A stretch of DNA of 64,000 nt, taken from NCBI RefSeq assembly GCF_023065955.2, contig NW_026622997.1, positions 14,240,001 to 14,304,000 of the forward strand. Reading direction: 5' to 3'. This DNA is from Ursus arctos. Taxonomy: Eukaryota; Chordata; Mammalia; Carnivora; Ursidae. The position numbers and the translations under genes were made by a program. How positions within the stretch are numbered: position 1 is the first letter of the stretch; every line of letters starts with the position of its first letter. The notes beneath the pieces were generated by a model. It was not told where the DNA came from, made no database searches, and saw nothing but the letters and a program-made list of their open reading frames with translations. Positions 45,322 to 57,580 of this stretch are shown in pieces.

Positions 45322-46430
45322 TTCTTCCCTTTCTTAAAGCTCCGTTGTGCCCTACTGAAGAAAAGGACAACAAAATAATCAGAGGCAATCTGAAGAAGGT
45401 AGAAAGGTAGAAGAAAGAAACCTTTGGGGATCTTCAGCCCACTGTCCCCTGTGCCCATCCAGGAGAATTCTAATGTCCTTCCATACCAAGTCTTTACCCC
45501 TTCAATGTGAACAGCTGGGGACCCCTAGGGGGGATGACCTTACTCTGAAAAGGATCAGACAAGTCGAGGAGGCAGTGGGCACCTGATGGGACCAGAATGA
45601 TCTTTCCCACCTGTGTAATCTCCAGCCTCGGCGTCCATACCAAACCCCTGCCCTTGGGAATATTCCTGAGACCACTCTGTGGTGTGTCACTCCCCACTAC
45701 AAGACTAACTGAGATAGCAAGGATTTTTTTTTTTGTATCCCCAGGTAATAGCACCTTAAAAAAATGATCCTTTAAATATTTGCTGGTGACACATAGCACA
45801 TCTACATAAAAACATACCCATTGTACCAGATAGCGCTGGTATCTAGCTCTCTAGCTCTCTATGACTCTATGCAATGACTCTTTTCACAAATATTGTTTTT
45901 GAGTTGCCAGTTATCAACTACTTTGAGGTATCACCGTCCTTGAATTTGCTGACTGGAGGGGAAGGACGGGTAAGGAGCCGTTAGGAGAAAAAGTACAAAG
46001 GAGCATTGCCAACCTCAAGTCTAGAATCAGGATATTTATTAGGTCCCCTGGGGGTGAATTGACTTCTCCCAAGTTCAGTAACATTTTCCAGAACAAAATA
46101 AATTAATTTGAAGTGTCCACAGAGTGACCAAGTGTTACAATTGTTTGTAGTTTGTTTCTAAGAGTTATTTCATCACACATTTATATTAATGACCTTGGAA
46201 AGACATAAATAAAACAATCCCTAGTTATGAAAGCTCAAACTTGTATTCTAATACATAGTAAATGAATACCACCCCCTTTTTTTTCCAACTTAAGAAGCAC
46301 CTGATGAGTAGTTTTTATTAAATTAAACTGTTATCCTTCAGAATTACAAGAAGAACCTAAAAGTTTGCAAGACTGATGTCTGGCGGTACGCACATTTTGT
46401 ACATGAATGTGTTTGAGTATTAATAATGAA
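45322..46430. other. non-coding stretch, no feature recognised
   Basis: A 101-codon minus frame (45494-45799) has no recognisable domain. No named repeat. Confidence 0.45.
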
Positions 46431-46434
46431 TATT

Positions 46435-46685
46435 ATGTTATAAAAGTGCTGTGATGAGTGATTTATCTCATTTAGCCCCCATAACAGCCCATGAGATTAT
46501 CCCCCTTTTTAAAAAGCTCAATTTTAAATTATTTTTCCATATTTAAATTATTTAAATTTTTTTTAATTTTAAGTTCCTATTTGAAACTCAGTGAATTTAA
46601 GAGGCTTCCCCAAGGACAAACAGCCAGTATGTGACAGAGATAGTCTGGAGGTAAACCAGATCTTCTCACTTTTAAACAAATGCAT
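46435..46685 (-). mobile_element. MIR element, minus strand
   Basis: TTTATCTCATTTAGCCCCCA, AACAGCCCATGAGATTATCC, ACAAACAGCCAGTATGTGAC and GGTAAACCAGATCTTCTCAC follow the complemented MIR core. An AT-rich insertion lies at 46518-46575. Confidence 0.65.
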
Positions 46686-46956
46686 CTTGCAAGTGTTGGA
46701 GGCATAAATGGGGTCTGTCTTTTAACCGAAATCTAGTCCTCATTACACAACAGTACAGCTGATGAATTAAAAATAAGACCCCCAGAGGGTCATAGATGAA
46801 AATAATGACAAAGATTTTCTCATGAACAGATGCCATTTAGTTCCAAAGAAATCTTAAGGCCACCTCATGTCTAATTACTAAATGTTAGAGGCAATGGAGG
46901 GATAGGAATACGTTCTAGGCCAGATTGGGATCTAAGCATCTGGATGCTTATGGTAG

Positions 46957-47131
46957 GATTTCTCAATAGCAATGCTATTAAAATCTGGGTCTAGACAGTT
47001 CCTTGCTGTGGGGGAGGCTAGGGAGGTTGCTCTGTGTGCATGCTATAGCATATTTGCAGCATCCTGGCCTCTACCCATTAGATGCCAACCTTTAGTTGGG
47101 TGACCACCAAAAATGTCTCCAGCACTGCCTC
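46957..47131 (-). mobile_element. MER20-type hAT-Charlie element, minus strand
   Basis: GATTTCTCAATAGCAATGCT, GCAGCATCCTGGCCTCTACC, CATTAGATGCCAACC and CAAAAATGTCTCCAGCACTG are the complement of MER20. The right end is truncated. Confidence 0.75.
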
Positions 47132-47580
47132 CCTGGGAGTCTAAATCAGCCGTTTTCCCTATTGAAAACCAGAGACTTCAAGGATTTTTTTTCCTGTGTC
47201 TGAAAGTTCTCTTTTTCTTAATTATTAAATGTTACTGAGAAATGTTCCAAACTTCCTTCAGATGTAGAAGAAATTCAAGACCAGATTGTTCTCCCACTGA
47301 GTGCAAAAGAATTGCCTCAATAAATATTACCAATAATGACTATCTTGTAGTTGATTGTGGCATCCCACCCTTTGATTTCCACCACTGATAAGTCATTCAC
47401 CCCAGAGTGTGTCGTGATGGCACAAAAGCATCCTGTGAGTGGTAACATACTTGAAAGGTACTAAGTGTTAGGGGAAATCTTTGTCATTCAAATATTTATA
47501 GGTAAAATAGGAAAAAAATATGGAACGTGGTACTCTAGTCACAGTGAAAATAGCCTTACACATACACTAGCTTGCCTAAA
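47132..47580. other. non-coding stretch, no feature recognised
   Basis: No gene or named repeat can be supported. Confidence 0.5.
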
Positions 47581-47584
47581 ATTT

Positions 47585-48430
47585 TAAAAATTGATCATAC
47601 AAAATGTTGGCAAGGGCATAGAGGAACTGGAACTCTTGGGTAGTGCTAATAGGAATGTAAAATGGGAAAAACACTTTGGAAAACAATTCAGCCATTTTCT
47701 AAAATGTCAAAGTTGGATGTATCTACCATGTAATAGAGCCATTCCAAACCTATGAGAAACAAACCCATAAGAAACAAACAAACAAAAACAAAAACAAAAA
47801 GCAAATGTGCTTAAAGACTTTTACATTTCTATATACAGTAGGTTTATTTCTAATCAATATTCCAAAAATTGGAAACAACCCCAAATTATGACATATCTAC
47901 ACAGTAGAATATTACTCAGCAATACGAAGGCAGGAAATATCAATGCATTCAGTACCACAGATGCATCTCAGTCATTACAGGCACCTGCGCGGCTCAGTCG
48001 GTTAAGCCTCCGACTCTTGGTTTCAGCTCAGGTCATGATCTCAAGGTCGTGAGATCAAGCCCTGAGGCTCCACACTCAGCAGAGAGTCTGCTTCAGGATT
48101 CTCTCTCTCCCTCTGCCCCTGCCCCAACTCACTCTCTCTCTCTCTCTCTCTCTCTAAAATAAATAAATAAATAAATCTTTAAAAAGAAATCATTACATTA
48201 AGTGAAAGAGGACAGCCAGGAAAGAATACACGCTGTACAATTCCATTTCTCTAAACCTGTGGTCTACTCTGTAGTGGTGGAAAGCAGGTCAGTGTTTCCT
48301 GATGTTGGTGGGTAAGGCAAAATGGAGAGGAAACTCCTGCTATCTTAATTGTGATGATGACTTTAAGGGTGTGTGTATATGTCAAAACTGCTGATACTGT
48401 ATGCTTTAAATATGTGTAGCTTCTTTTACT
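47585..48430 (+). mobile_element. L1M 3'-end fragment split by a SINE
   Basis: AAAATGTTGGCAAGGGCATA, GAATGTAAAATGGGAAAAAC, AAAAATTGGAAACAACCCCA and GTAGAATATTACTCAGCAAT lie before the SINE. AAGTGAAAGAGGACAGCCAG, CGCTGTACAATTCCATTTCT and GATACTGTATGCTTTAAAT lie after it. This is the standard L1 ORF2-end/3'UTR order. A CAAAAACAAAAAC stretch is at 47770-47800. Confidence 0.8.
47972..48197 (+). mobile_element. SINEC inserted in L1 3' end
   Basis: The body is about 47980-48189, with head AGGCACCTGCGCGGCTCAGT, a (CT)n body and an AAATAAATAAATAAATAAAT tail. The short duplication TCATTACA is at 47972-47979 and 48190-48197. Confidence 0.92.
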
Positions 48431-49839
48431 TCAAATATAGCTCTATAAAATTAGGGGAAAAAAGCCCAAGTTATAGGAAAATACAAAGTTTTATCTACCT
48501 AATAGAAACTGTGATGGAAGATAATATTCAACCCCCAGTCTATTACCCCAAAGTAACTACTGAAGATAATTTTGGCAAAGTTATATGTTGCATAAACACC
48601 AAATCCATGACATGGTTGTGCTTGGGAACCAGTCTAACTAGTGTATCTTGCCTTTCAGGCCAGAATTTAAAATAACACATGCACACAGACACATACACTC
48701 ACCACGCAACCATATTACAAAGCAAAATTGGCTACATTACAATGACTTCATTCTGCCACCCCATGCATTCTTCCTTTATTGGAGGCTAACATCTTCCTGT
48801 CATACTCTGGCTCAAAAAAAAAAAAATAGTTAACCTTATTTAAATAACATGGTATCATCCTTATATGATGAACTATTTGAATTGGTGTTTATACTGATGC
48901 TTCAACAAATCCCAAATGCTACAAAAGTGTAAAAATCTTAGAAATGCATCAATGAGGCAAATTCTGTGTCTTTATGTTTTATGAAGGGAAAACCCAAAAC
49001 TGATACAAAGCCATATGAATTTGGCATTATAAGTGTGCCAGGCCTGCAACGGATATACTTCAGGTGAAGTGCCATGTCCTTCATCTAAGCTAAATCAAAG
49101 AATTAATGCATATAATATTACTTGAGTCACACAAAAAGAATAAGTTAATAACAAAAAAAACCATATTTATCTCTTTCTTTCTCTAATATTTGGCCACTCT
49201 GAGCACCTTTTCTTTTTCTGGAAAAAAAAAAAAAAACACCCATCTACAGGACTTGAATCTACAAGTTTCATCTCTGAGCTCAGGAAATAAATGACTACAT
49301 TTTGTGATTCCGAATCACATGTTGTGCTTCCCCTTGCTTCTCTCCAAGAATGGTAAATTATACATTATTTTGTCACAAGTGAGATGTCACATACGTTTAG
49401 GGAGAGCTGCCTGATTCTGACACAGTATCAGGCTCCTTCACAAGCTGTAGTAAAATATCTGGCCCATGTGGAAACGGGTGGAAACACTACGTTCAAAGAC
49501 ATTTTGCCACATTTATTTTTCACCCCAAGATCAGTTAATGCCTTGATGCAAATAATTCAGAGTGAGGGTTAGCCCTTAGGAAACAAAATGAAGCCAGAGA
49601 AATACAACAGGTCGACACTGACGGGAGAAAGAACATAAAACACAAGCAAACAAGAAACAAGACAAACTTAATGAAAATCCGAATTTAAAAAGTCAGAGTC
49701 CAGGCGACTGGACTCAAAATAGACCCAATATAGGCAGAAGTACAAACACCAAGAGAAGAATTTCAAACAAATATAAATGAATTTATTCTATTTTTTAAAT
49801 GGAAGCAATGATTGCCAAAGTAAGGAACATACTGTAATT

Positions 49840-49840
<1 letters not shown>
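48431..49840. other. non-coding stretch, no feature recognised
   Basis: A frame at 48373-48675 (100 codons) overlaps the L1 edge and has no domain. The rest is AT-rich. Confidence 0.45.

Positions 49841-49842
<2 letters not shown>

Positions 49843-49884
<42 letters not shown>
49843..49884. repeat. (AC)21 microsatellite
   Basis: A pure AC run of 42 bases. Confidence 0.97.
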
Positions 49885-49885
<1 letters not shown>

Positions 49886-49887
49886 AT

Positions 49888-50090
49888 GAAGCAATGGAGA
49901 GATACTCTTGCTTCACAACTTTCTAACTCCGTGATCTTGGTCAAGTCCTTTAACTCTGCTCTGCTTAAAATTTCCCCTGTTAAATGGGAACAGCACAACA
50001 CATGGAAAGGACCATTGCTGTATGAATTAAGTGAGAGAATGTTGATTGAGCCTTTAATGCGGAGCAAGAAACATTGTAAGTACAATAATT
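49888..50090 (+). mobile_element. MIR element
   Basis: AACTCCGTGATCTTGGTCAA, CCTTTAACTCTGCTCTGC, GTTAAATGGGAACAGCAC and ATTAAGTGAGAGAATGTTGA follow MIR in order. The microsatellite adjoins its 5' end. Confidence 0.7.
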
Positions 50091-50870
50091 TTTAGATATT
50101 ATCATAAACTTAACTTGGAACTATAATGGGGAAAAAACTAAGGCAATAGAACAACCTATTAGTTATGCTAAAGATGCATTAGTGCCACATCCTTACGTCC
50201 TAAGTATTTACAGAAACCGATAATAATTGTGTCAGGAAAACGGAGAAAATAGTTCGGAATAACCCACAATGATTTACTTGATCAAAGTCATTAATAGTGG
50301 AGATATTACATGAAACGGAAGGGACCTGCAATAAAATTGAAAGCTATTTTTCCAAATTGAAAGTCTCAATACTGAAATCCACCCAAGAACAATTCCAAAA
50401 GGAAGACATCACCTTTTTGCCAATGTTTTTAAGTTTCTAAAAGATATAAAACATATTTTATCAGCTGCAAGTAAGAAGGAGAGGCTTAAGAAAATTCAAA
50501 AATAGAAATAATGTGAAATTCATTCTCTGAGAGTTCTAAAAAGAAGGCGGGGAGAACTAGAGCCACAGCCACGAGGACAGTGACCCAGGAAGGGCAGCTG
50601 TGGTGAGCACAAGCAGAAACTCGGTCCTCTGAACCCAACCTGAAGTGACAGCACACGACCACAATAAACCCACAGCAGCAAAGTTGAGTTCAAGGAATAA
50701 TGGATATCTGAGGAGAAATGAAAATTCTTTAAGACAAATGAGAGATATTTGGGACATTAATGAAAGGCAAGGTTAATGCTATAACTTTAAAGGCTTAGGT
50801 CAATCAGAGTAAATTGTGTGCGTGCGACATGCAAAGGAGGACCAGAGCATTCCTTAAATCCCCTCCCGGG
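50091..50870. other. non-coding stretch, no feature recognised
   Basis: This is AT-rich DNA without gene evidence. Confidence 0.5.
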
Positions 50871-50874
50871 AGCA

Positions 50875-51200
50875 TGCATTTTGCCCTGCCCATTGTTGAC
50901 TCCCTCTCCTGACGCTTTTCCTTTGCCCTTTGCCCAGCTCTGCTTCTTTTCTTGACCTTGGCCAACTCCTCCCCACTCAGAGCCTTCAACTTGTCGAGTC
51001 TTCTGCATGGGACACTCTTGTCTCAGACCTCAAGTCAAATTTCACCTCTTCTCAAGGTTCTTTCTGGTCACCCAAACCAAAGTGCCCTCAGGACATATTA
51101 TCACACTCATTCTTTTCTTTTCCCCATAGCACTTATTTGAAATTTCTTGCTATTTTATTCATTTATTTATTACTTTATGGTTTTTACCTTATTATTATTT
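50875..51200 (+). mobile_element. L2 LINE 3' fragment
   Basis: CCTTTGCCCTTTGCCCAGCT, CAAGTCAAATTTCACCTCTT, CTGGTCACCCAAACCAAAG and CCCATAGCACTTATTTGAAA follow the L2 3' region. Confidence 0.72.
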
Positions 51201-51204
51201 TTTA

Positions 51205-51367
51205 AAGACTTCTTTAGAGCAGTATTAGGTTCACAGAAAAACTAAGAGGAGAGTACAGACATTTCACACAGACTCTCTGCCCCCCTATACGTAGTGCCCC
51301 CCCATTATCAGCATCCCCCACCAGAGTGGGACATTTTTTACAATCGATAAACTGACATTGACACCTT
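51205..51367. mobile_element. L1-related 3' fragment
   Basis: AGAGCAGTATTAGGTTCACA, CATTATCAGCATCCCCCACC and AGAGTGGGACATTTTTTACA match a common mammalian repeat phrase that I place in L1. Orientation not established. Confidence 0.55.
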
Positions 51368-51497
51368 TATTATTTTGTATTATTTACTTTTACTTTATCT
51401 TTATATCATTTGCCTTAGAATATTAAACCCAAGAAAGCAAAATCCTGTCTGTCAGGCTCGCCAGGCCTAAATCAGTACTCCCAAATTGTAGATGCCT

Positions 51498-51581
51498 AGA
51501 GAAGAAAGAAGAGAAAAGAAAAAAGAAAAGAAAAGAAAAGAAAGAAAAGAAAAGAAAAGAAAAGAGAAAAGAAAAAAGAAA
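51498..51581 (+). repeat. (GAAAA)n purine tract
   Basis: Eighty-four bases of uninterrupted A/G with an (AAAAG)-type period. Confidence 0.93.
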
Positions 51582-52325
51582 CTATAATTTCTTCTCCAGC
51601 AATTTTCACATTCATCCCTTGACTCCCTCCATAGCAATTGCTTTGTCTTTTTCCTTCACTCTTCTTTTCTTGAACCATTACAATCTTCTAATGACTGTTT
51701 TAATTTTTTATTGGACTTTCATTTAATCCTTGCTCCATACTAATTGACAAATTTTTCCTTAGAGAAAATACGATCATACTGTTTTCTTACTAATACTGAC
51801 ATGGGTACAGAAACTCTTGGTTCAAGATGGTACACTCTGAGGATGTGATAGTTTTCTTTCCCTCTTGAGGGTCGACCAGGGTGATAGCAAGGAATGAAAA
51901 AAGAACAGCACAATACTAACAAAAAGACCAAGAGGGGCACTGAACATGAGGTCAATACAGTCCTGGGAGCTAGCATGTAAATGAGAAGAATATTGTCTTC
52001 TGAAGCACAGCACAGGAGGCCCATCAGTACCAATTCCAGAAAGACTGCAACAGAGAAAATAGCTGACCAATCTAGCAAAATGCTGAAAAAATTTTAAATT
52101 CAAAGACTGCATATTTGATGCAAACTAGAAATGAGAATTCAGATAAATAAGAGGATTCATTGAATGCCTCTATAAAAACAGAATGAAAAAAACTGCTACA
52201 TTTCTCTATCTCCTTGCACAGAATGCTAAGAACTAGTTGTTTATTCCCAGGCATATATATGGGGAAAACTTAGGTGAAGAAATTTAGAAGGATATTATTA
52301 AGAAGAAACAGAGAATATAGAATAG
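51582..52325. other. non-coding stretch, no feature recognised
   Basis: Overlapping minus frames of 96 and 112 codons (51740-52112) show no recognisable domain and no reliable repeat match. Confidence 0.4.
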
Positions 52326-53200
52326 CTCTTAAAAAACAAACAAAAATATGACTGCCCCCCAAATCCAATAAATGATTGGAATATAAGTCAAAGAGATCTC
52401 TCTGAATGCATTAAAAATATAAAAGGGAAGAAAGTATGGGAAAAAAGATAAGAAATATAAGTGGGTCATTTCAGGAAGCGCAATAGCAGATTAATTGGAG
52501 TTCCAAGAAGAATAGAGAAAATGAAAAAAGAGAAAAATTCATTAAAAATAATAAAAGAAAATTTTCTGAAGCTGAAGGAAAAGACCAGTTTTTAAGTACT
52601 CACTAAATCCCTAGTAAGATGAATGAATGACTTGCCATTGGGAAATTTCAATGGAAATGAGAAGATTCCAAAGGCTCAGGCCACTTACAAACAAGACAAT
52701 AGACTGGCATCACAAATTGCTTTAGTGGCACCAGATCTTAAAAAACAGTAGCATATTGTCTTCAAAATTCTAAGACTACATCATTCACAATCTAAAATTC
52801 TAATAGCGCAATCAAATTATCCATTAGGTATGAAGGCAAAATAAAAATATTTGCAAGACTTCAAAAACTTTCTGGTTCATATACCCTTTCTTAGAAAGTA
52901 ACTTGAGGATGTGCACCAGCCGGTGAGAAAAACAATCCAAGAAAGAGGAAGACAAATATATATATATAACAAAGAATGTAATCACAGCCATCAGTAAAGG
53001 AAATTCTCAAAATGTCAGCTACATTGAAGGTCTGAAGGACAATCAAACTGGGTTTGAATATAAGGACAGAGCACTCAACATTCTAGAAAAAGGGGAGTCG
53101 ATAGACTATAAACAGTAAATTTTAATGTTAAAAATATATATATAATGATGTGCCAAAGGTAGAAACACAAGGAAAAATCAAAGCAACTAGAAATTCCAGG
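52326..53200 (+). mobile_element. old L1/HAL1-like LINE fragment
   Basis: ATTAATTGGAGTTCCAAGAA, GAAAATTTTCTGAAGCTGAA, GTATGAAGGCAAAATAAAAA, TATACCCTTTCTTAGAAAGT and ACCAGCCGGTGAGAAAAACA follow the ORF1-region wording of old L1M/HAL1 elements. Coding capacity is lost. Confidence 0.6.
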
Positions 53201-53445
53201 AAAGACAAAAACCTATTAAAAAAATAGAAAAATGGTACCATAGGACAGATTTGCTAATCATAAAAATGTCACTTTTTAACTTATAGAATAAATTCACAAA
53301 GTTGAGAAAGGTTTTCAACTCAAGTCCTTCTTATTATTTGATCTCACAATCATGCACATATATTTATTTGATTAAAATATTATAGTGATATCATAATTAA
53401 TGTTAATTTTTTAATTTTGTTTGAGAAAAAATTAAAAGCATTTAA
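53201..53445. other. AT-rich non-coding stretch
   Basis: Nothing recognisable. Confidence 0.5.
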
Positions 53446-53447
53446 CA

Positions 53448-53872
53448 TTTATAAAAAGCCCGCTGCGATCTGGTCCTTAGCTACTCCTCCACTCTAGTTC
53501 CCCAGTATGGTCCCATATTAACAAAAACAAAACTGTCCTTGAACTCTTGCTTCTGTGTATGTTATTTCCTCTTCTGAAATGTCTTCTTCACCACAGATCT
53601 AAATGTCTTTTACTCATCCTTTAAGATCCAATCGGAAGATCTCCTTCTCTATAAACCTTCTCTGGACCACTTTCCAAAGTCGGTAAATTTCTCTTTTGTT
53701 CCACTACTGCTTTCGTTTTTTTGAAACTATGATTTAAGCATTAATTTCTTTGCTTAAAAGATATTTGAAGACAGAGACAACTTATTATTCACCTCTGTAT
53801 CTTCAACAGAAGGCCTAACCTGTAGTAGATTCCTAACAAATGTCTGTTTAATTAATTGAAGATGATGGTAGA
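53448..53872 (+). mobile_element. L2 LINE 3'-end fragment
   Basis: CTGCGATCTGGTCCTTAGCT, GAACTCTTGCTTCTGTGTAT, CATCCTTTAAGATCCAATCG, CACCTCTGTATCTTCAACAG and CTAACAAATGTCTGTTTAAT follow the L2 3' end to its terminus. Confidence 0.78.
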
Positions 53873-54405
53873 ATCAGGATGTTATGGCACAGGCTGAGGG
53901 TAGCTCAACGCAGACGCCGGATTTTGCATGTGGATATAGACACATAATTTTGTATGGAATTTCAAGTTCAATTAGTTGCTAATATTTATTAAATAAATAA
54001 ATAATAAGTAAATAAAACAGGCATGTTAAAAAATGTTAACATTTTTAAATGTTTTTGAAAATAAAATTAGGTTTTGACCTCAAAGGAAATAAAGAATTTA
54101 AAATCCACTAGAGAAACAACATAAATTAAACATTTAGTAAAGGATAACAATAAAGATAAATTTAAAGACAATGAAGGACAATAAACAAATGTAAGTGGAT
54201 TGAATTCCCAAAAACAATGGGTAGAGACTATTGAGCTCAGTTAGGAATCTGACTACATAGAAGTTTAAGGAAAGAATTGGGGACAAGAAACCCTAGGAAA
54301 AGAGAAAAAAAATGAAGCATATTACATATTAAAATATTCATTTCTAGCATTAAATTCCAATGGTATTTAGAAGTTTAAAACACCTAACACGCATATAGAC
54401 TAAAT
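53873..54405. other. AT-rich non-coding stretch
   Basis: This includes the A/T-rich ATTAAATAAATAAATAATAA motif near 53990. No gene. Confidence 0.5.
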
Positions 54406-54409
54406 TATT

Positions 54410-55055
54410 CTGCCCTTGGTAAGCAGAATCCTAAAATGACACCAAAGATTCCTCAGCCCCTTGTGTATGTGCTTTGTCTAATCCTCTCCCTTGGGTGGGT
54501 GAGAGACCTGTGACTATCATGAGTTATCACTCCTACAAATAGGTTAAGTTATATGGCAAAGGTGAAGGGATCTGCAGGTATAATTACAGTCCCTACTCAG
54601 CTGACTTTAGACAAATCCAAAAGGAGATTATCTTAGGTTAGACCAACCTCATCATATGAGCTTTAAAAGACAGTCCAGTGGTGGAACAGGAGAAATCAGA
54701 AAGAACTGAGCAGCAAAAGATATTCTCCTGTGGGCCTTAAAGAAGCAAACTTCCATGTTGTGGAGAGCAGAATATGGCAGGGAACAGCCAATGACCTCCA
54801 GGAGCTGGGTGCCTCAATCTTACAACCACAAGGAATCACTGGGCCACCAACGAGCTGTGCTTGGAAGAGGATAATGAGCCTCTGATGAGATCACAGCCCC
54901 AGTGGACACTTGATTTCATTCTGTTGAGATGTTGTGTAGATGATCCAGGTAACCATGCCCAGATTCCTGACCCACAGAAACAATGAGAAATTAAGTGTGT
55001 GTTGCTTTAATCCACTATATCTGTGGTAATTTGTTATGCAGCAATAGAAAATGAT
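54410..55055 (+). mobile_element. old MLT1-type solo LTR
   Basis: GGTAAGCAGAATCCTAAAAT, ATATGGCAAAGGTGAAGGGA, GTTGTGGAGAGCAGAATATG, TTCCTGACCCACAGAAACAA and GGTAATTTGTTATGCAGCAA give a nearly complete older MLT1-subfamily layout. There are no internal viral genes. Confidence 0.75.
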
Positions 55056-55081
55056 CTTTAGCACTAGGAAAATTATTTCTT

Positions 55082-55292
55082 GGGGCACCCAGGTAGCTCA
55101 ATCAGTTAACCATCCAGCTCTTGGTTTTACCTCAGGTCATGATCTCATGGGTCATGGGATCAAGTCCCGTGTCAGGTGCTGCACCCAGTGGGGAATCTAC
55201 TTGAGATTATTTCTCTCTGCCCCTGCCCTCACTCTTTCCCTCTTTCTCTCCCTCGCTCTCTAAAATAAATGAATAAATCTTAAAGAAAAAAG
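55082..55292 (+). mobile_element. SINEC, diverged
   Basis: The head GGGGCACCCAGGTAGCTCAA, GGTCATGATCTCATGGGTC and a CTCTAAAATAAATGAATAAA tail. Possible imperfect target copies are AGGAAAATTATTTCTT (55066-55081) and AGAAAATTCTTTTTC (from 55291). Confidence 0.9.
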
Positions 55293-56105
55293 AAAATTCT
55301 TTTTCCTGATTTTATTTTCATTAATCTGCTTATAATGACACTTCATCCTCTGTGTTCTTAGCATAAATAATCATCATTTTTCTAACTTTAATCAATTAGT
55401 ATAGAAATGAATATCACGCAAGAGATAGATAACGTTCTTAAGTCACATGAAACATGATCAAAGGTAGCCCCTGAAACTCCTACTTGCTTTTAGCCGGGAC
55501 TCATTCTGAGTCCACCAGTCAATAAACTTTTTTTCCTCACAAAATTCTTTACACAGAACCCTTGAATTATGAAGGTGGAAGCTAATGAAGGAAAGAGAAA
55601 TATACGTGGTTAAACTTGGCAGACAAATTCCATTCGCCTGAAAAATCCAAACTATGAACTTGATAGCTTCCTCTGAACTCCTCCTAGGGTCTCAAAGCCA
55701 ACTACCCACAGAATCCACAAACCTGATCAAAAGACTACTTGGTTCAACTACATGGTTCTCCAAATTTGGGGTTGTACACTGAGTCAAAGTTTCTTAAGGA
55801 TTTCACCGACACACTCTCCATCTTCTGATTTTATATGTGCCACTTGGGCTCAGTGGGTAACTGGATAATCTGTCTTTCATGTTAAAAAGAAGTATAATAT
55901 TTATCAAGCATCTTAAATATTTACAAGGCAGTTAAGAACTCAAGAGATCTTTTCTAGTCTCTGGTCTTCGGAGGGCTGCAGATAAACCATCACAGAATGT
56001 AGATACTCCTTGCGTTTTCAGAAATTTCTAGAAATAAGATAAAACACAGCTCCCTAGAAACCCTGTGTCACAGAACTTACTCTCCAACAGTCAATTCTGT
56101 GTAAG
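55293..56105. other. non-coding stretch, no feature recognised
   Basis: No gene or named repeat can be supported. Confidence 0.45.
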
Positions 56106-56107
56106 TC

Positions 56108-56311
56108 CGATTCTCAGTGTTGGCGCTCCTGACATTTAGGGCTGAATAAATCTTTGTTGAGGGAGCATCTTGTGCATTGTGGTGTGTTTAGCAGCATCCC
56201 TGAGCTCTAGATGACAGTAGCGTCCTCCTCCCCCATTATGACAAATAAAATATTCCAGACATTGCCAAGTGTCTTCTGCTGGGGCAGAGATCGCCTCAGT
56301 TGAGAACTACT
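56108..56311 (-). mobile_element. MER20-type hAT-Charlie element, minus strand
   Basis: GATTCTCAGTGTTGGCGCTC, CTGACATTTAGGGCTGAATA, TTTAGCAGCATCCCTGAGCT and CAGTTGAGAACTACTG are the complement of MER20 over its full length. Confidence 0.82.
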
Positions 56312-56429
56312 GGTAAGAACTCATCAGTTCAGTGGCAAAGTCCCTGCATATATTTGAAGTCACTGGGAAGACCAGAGTGATGACCATTTCTACATCTGTA
56401 GCAACACCCACCTGCTTTCTAGGACTGTG

Positions 56430-56950
56430 CTTCTCAATATGGCAGCCACTGGTCCCATGTGGCTATTAGCACTTGAAGTATGGCTAGTTTGAGCTGAGAT
56501 GTGTTGGGACTGTAAAACAAATGCCAAATTTCAAAGACTTTGATTAAAAAAAAAATTGTTAGGGGCGCCTGGGTGGCTCAGTTGTTAAGCATCTGCCTTC
56601 TGCTCAGGTCATGATCACAGGGTCCTGGGATTGAGCCCTGTGTCGGGCTCCTTGCTTAGCAGGAAGCCTGCTTCCCCCTCTCCCACTCCCCCTGCTTGTG
56701 TTCCCTCTCTTACTGTCTCTCTCTCTCTCTATCAAATAAATAAATAAAATCTTCAAAAAAATTGTTAAACATCTCACTAAAAATTTTACACTGATTACAT
56801 GTTGAAAGATGAAAATATTTCAGATATATTAGGTTAAACAAAATATATTATTATAATCAATTCCAATTTTCTTTCCACTTTTTTAATGTGGCTACTAGGG
56901 AATTTGAAATTACATATATGGCTTGCATTATATTTCTATTGGTTTATGCT
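56430..56950. mobile_element. unnamed interspersed repeat split by a SINE
   Basis: ATATGGCAGCCACTGGTCCC, CCATGTGGCTATTAGCACTT and GTATGGCTAGTTTGAGCTG lie before the SINE. AATGTGGCTACTAGGGAATT and ATATGGCTTGCATTATATTT lie after it. The paired 'tgtggcta' ends are typical of a common mammalian repeat whose name I cannot give with confidence. Confidence 0.5.
56549..56766 (+). mobile_element. SINEC, full length
   Basis: The body is 56562-56754, with head GGGGCGCCTGGGTGGCTCAG, GGGTCCTGGGATTGAGCCC and an AAATAAATAAATAAAATC tail. The duplication AAAAAATTGTTA lies at both ends. Confidence 0.95.
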
Positions 56951-57019
56951 GCAGGAGGAAGCCAAAGCACTTGGCATGTGAAGTACTTTTGTTCCTCATT
57001 AAGCCAGCAGTATTTAAAG

Positions 57020-57200
57020 AATGTCCACTGTGTGTGCCCAGGATTGTATTAGTTGCTTTTGGCTACATCTATCTGAGTTAAGTTCATTTATGTCAAGTGT
57101 TGTCATTTCATTTTGCAGATAGAAAAGTAGAAGCTCAGGAGATAAATCACCTAAAATCATTCTTCCGATCGCAATGCCAGAACTAATTAAATACAATCTA
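57020..57200 (-). mobile_element. possible MIR fragment, minus strand
   Basis: TCATTTCATTTTGCAGATAG, AAAGTAGAAGCTCAGGAGAT and GCAATGCCAGAACTAATTAA resemble the complement of MIR. It is diverged. Confidence 0.45.
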
Positions 57201-57580
57201 TCGCTCCTCATCCCCAAATAGTTTTTAGTCACAAGATATATATGTCCCTAAAATGACAGTATGTTCCTTCTATAATTATTACAGAGATAAAAATCAGATT
57301 CCAAAGAAAACAATTTCCAGACACCTTAACACAATAAAGCCAGCATTTGTTTGAAGAGAAAACAAAAACAAATGGGAAACTCAAAAGGCATTACTTTGTA
57401 TAATAATTTAATTAATAGCATGTTGAGAAAAGAAAAACATTTTCCTTTACATTTTCCATCACTTCTTCTCCCCCATCACTTTCGATTTCCTTTTGTGGAG
57501 ACTTACACAATCTGTTGTAGTTGGTGCAGTTCCCTTGCTTTTTCATGCGCTCTTGATTTGCATAATGGGCTCTGATGCCT
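57201..57580. other. non-coding stretch, no feature recognised
   Basis: AT-rich. No gene. Confidence 0.5.
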
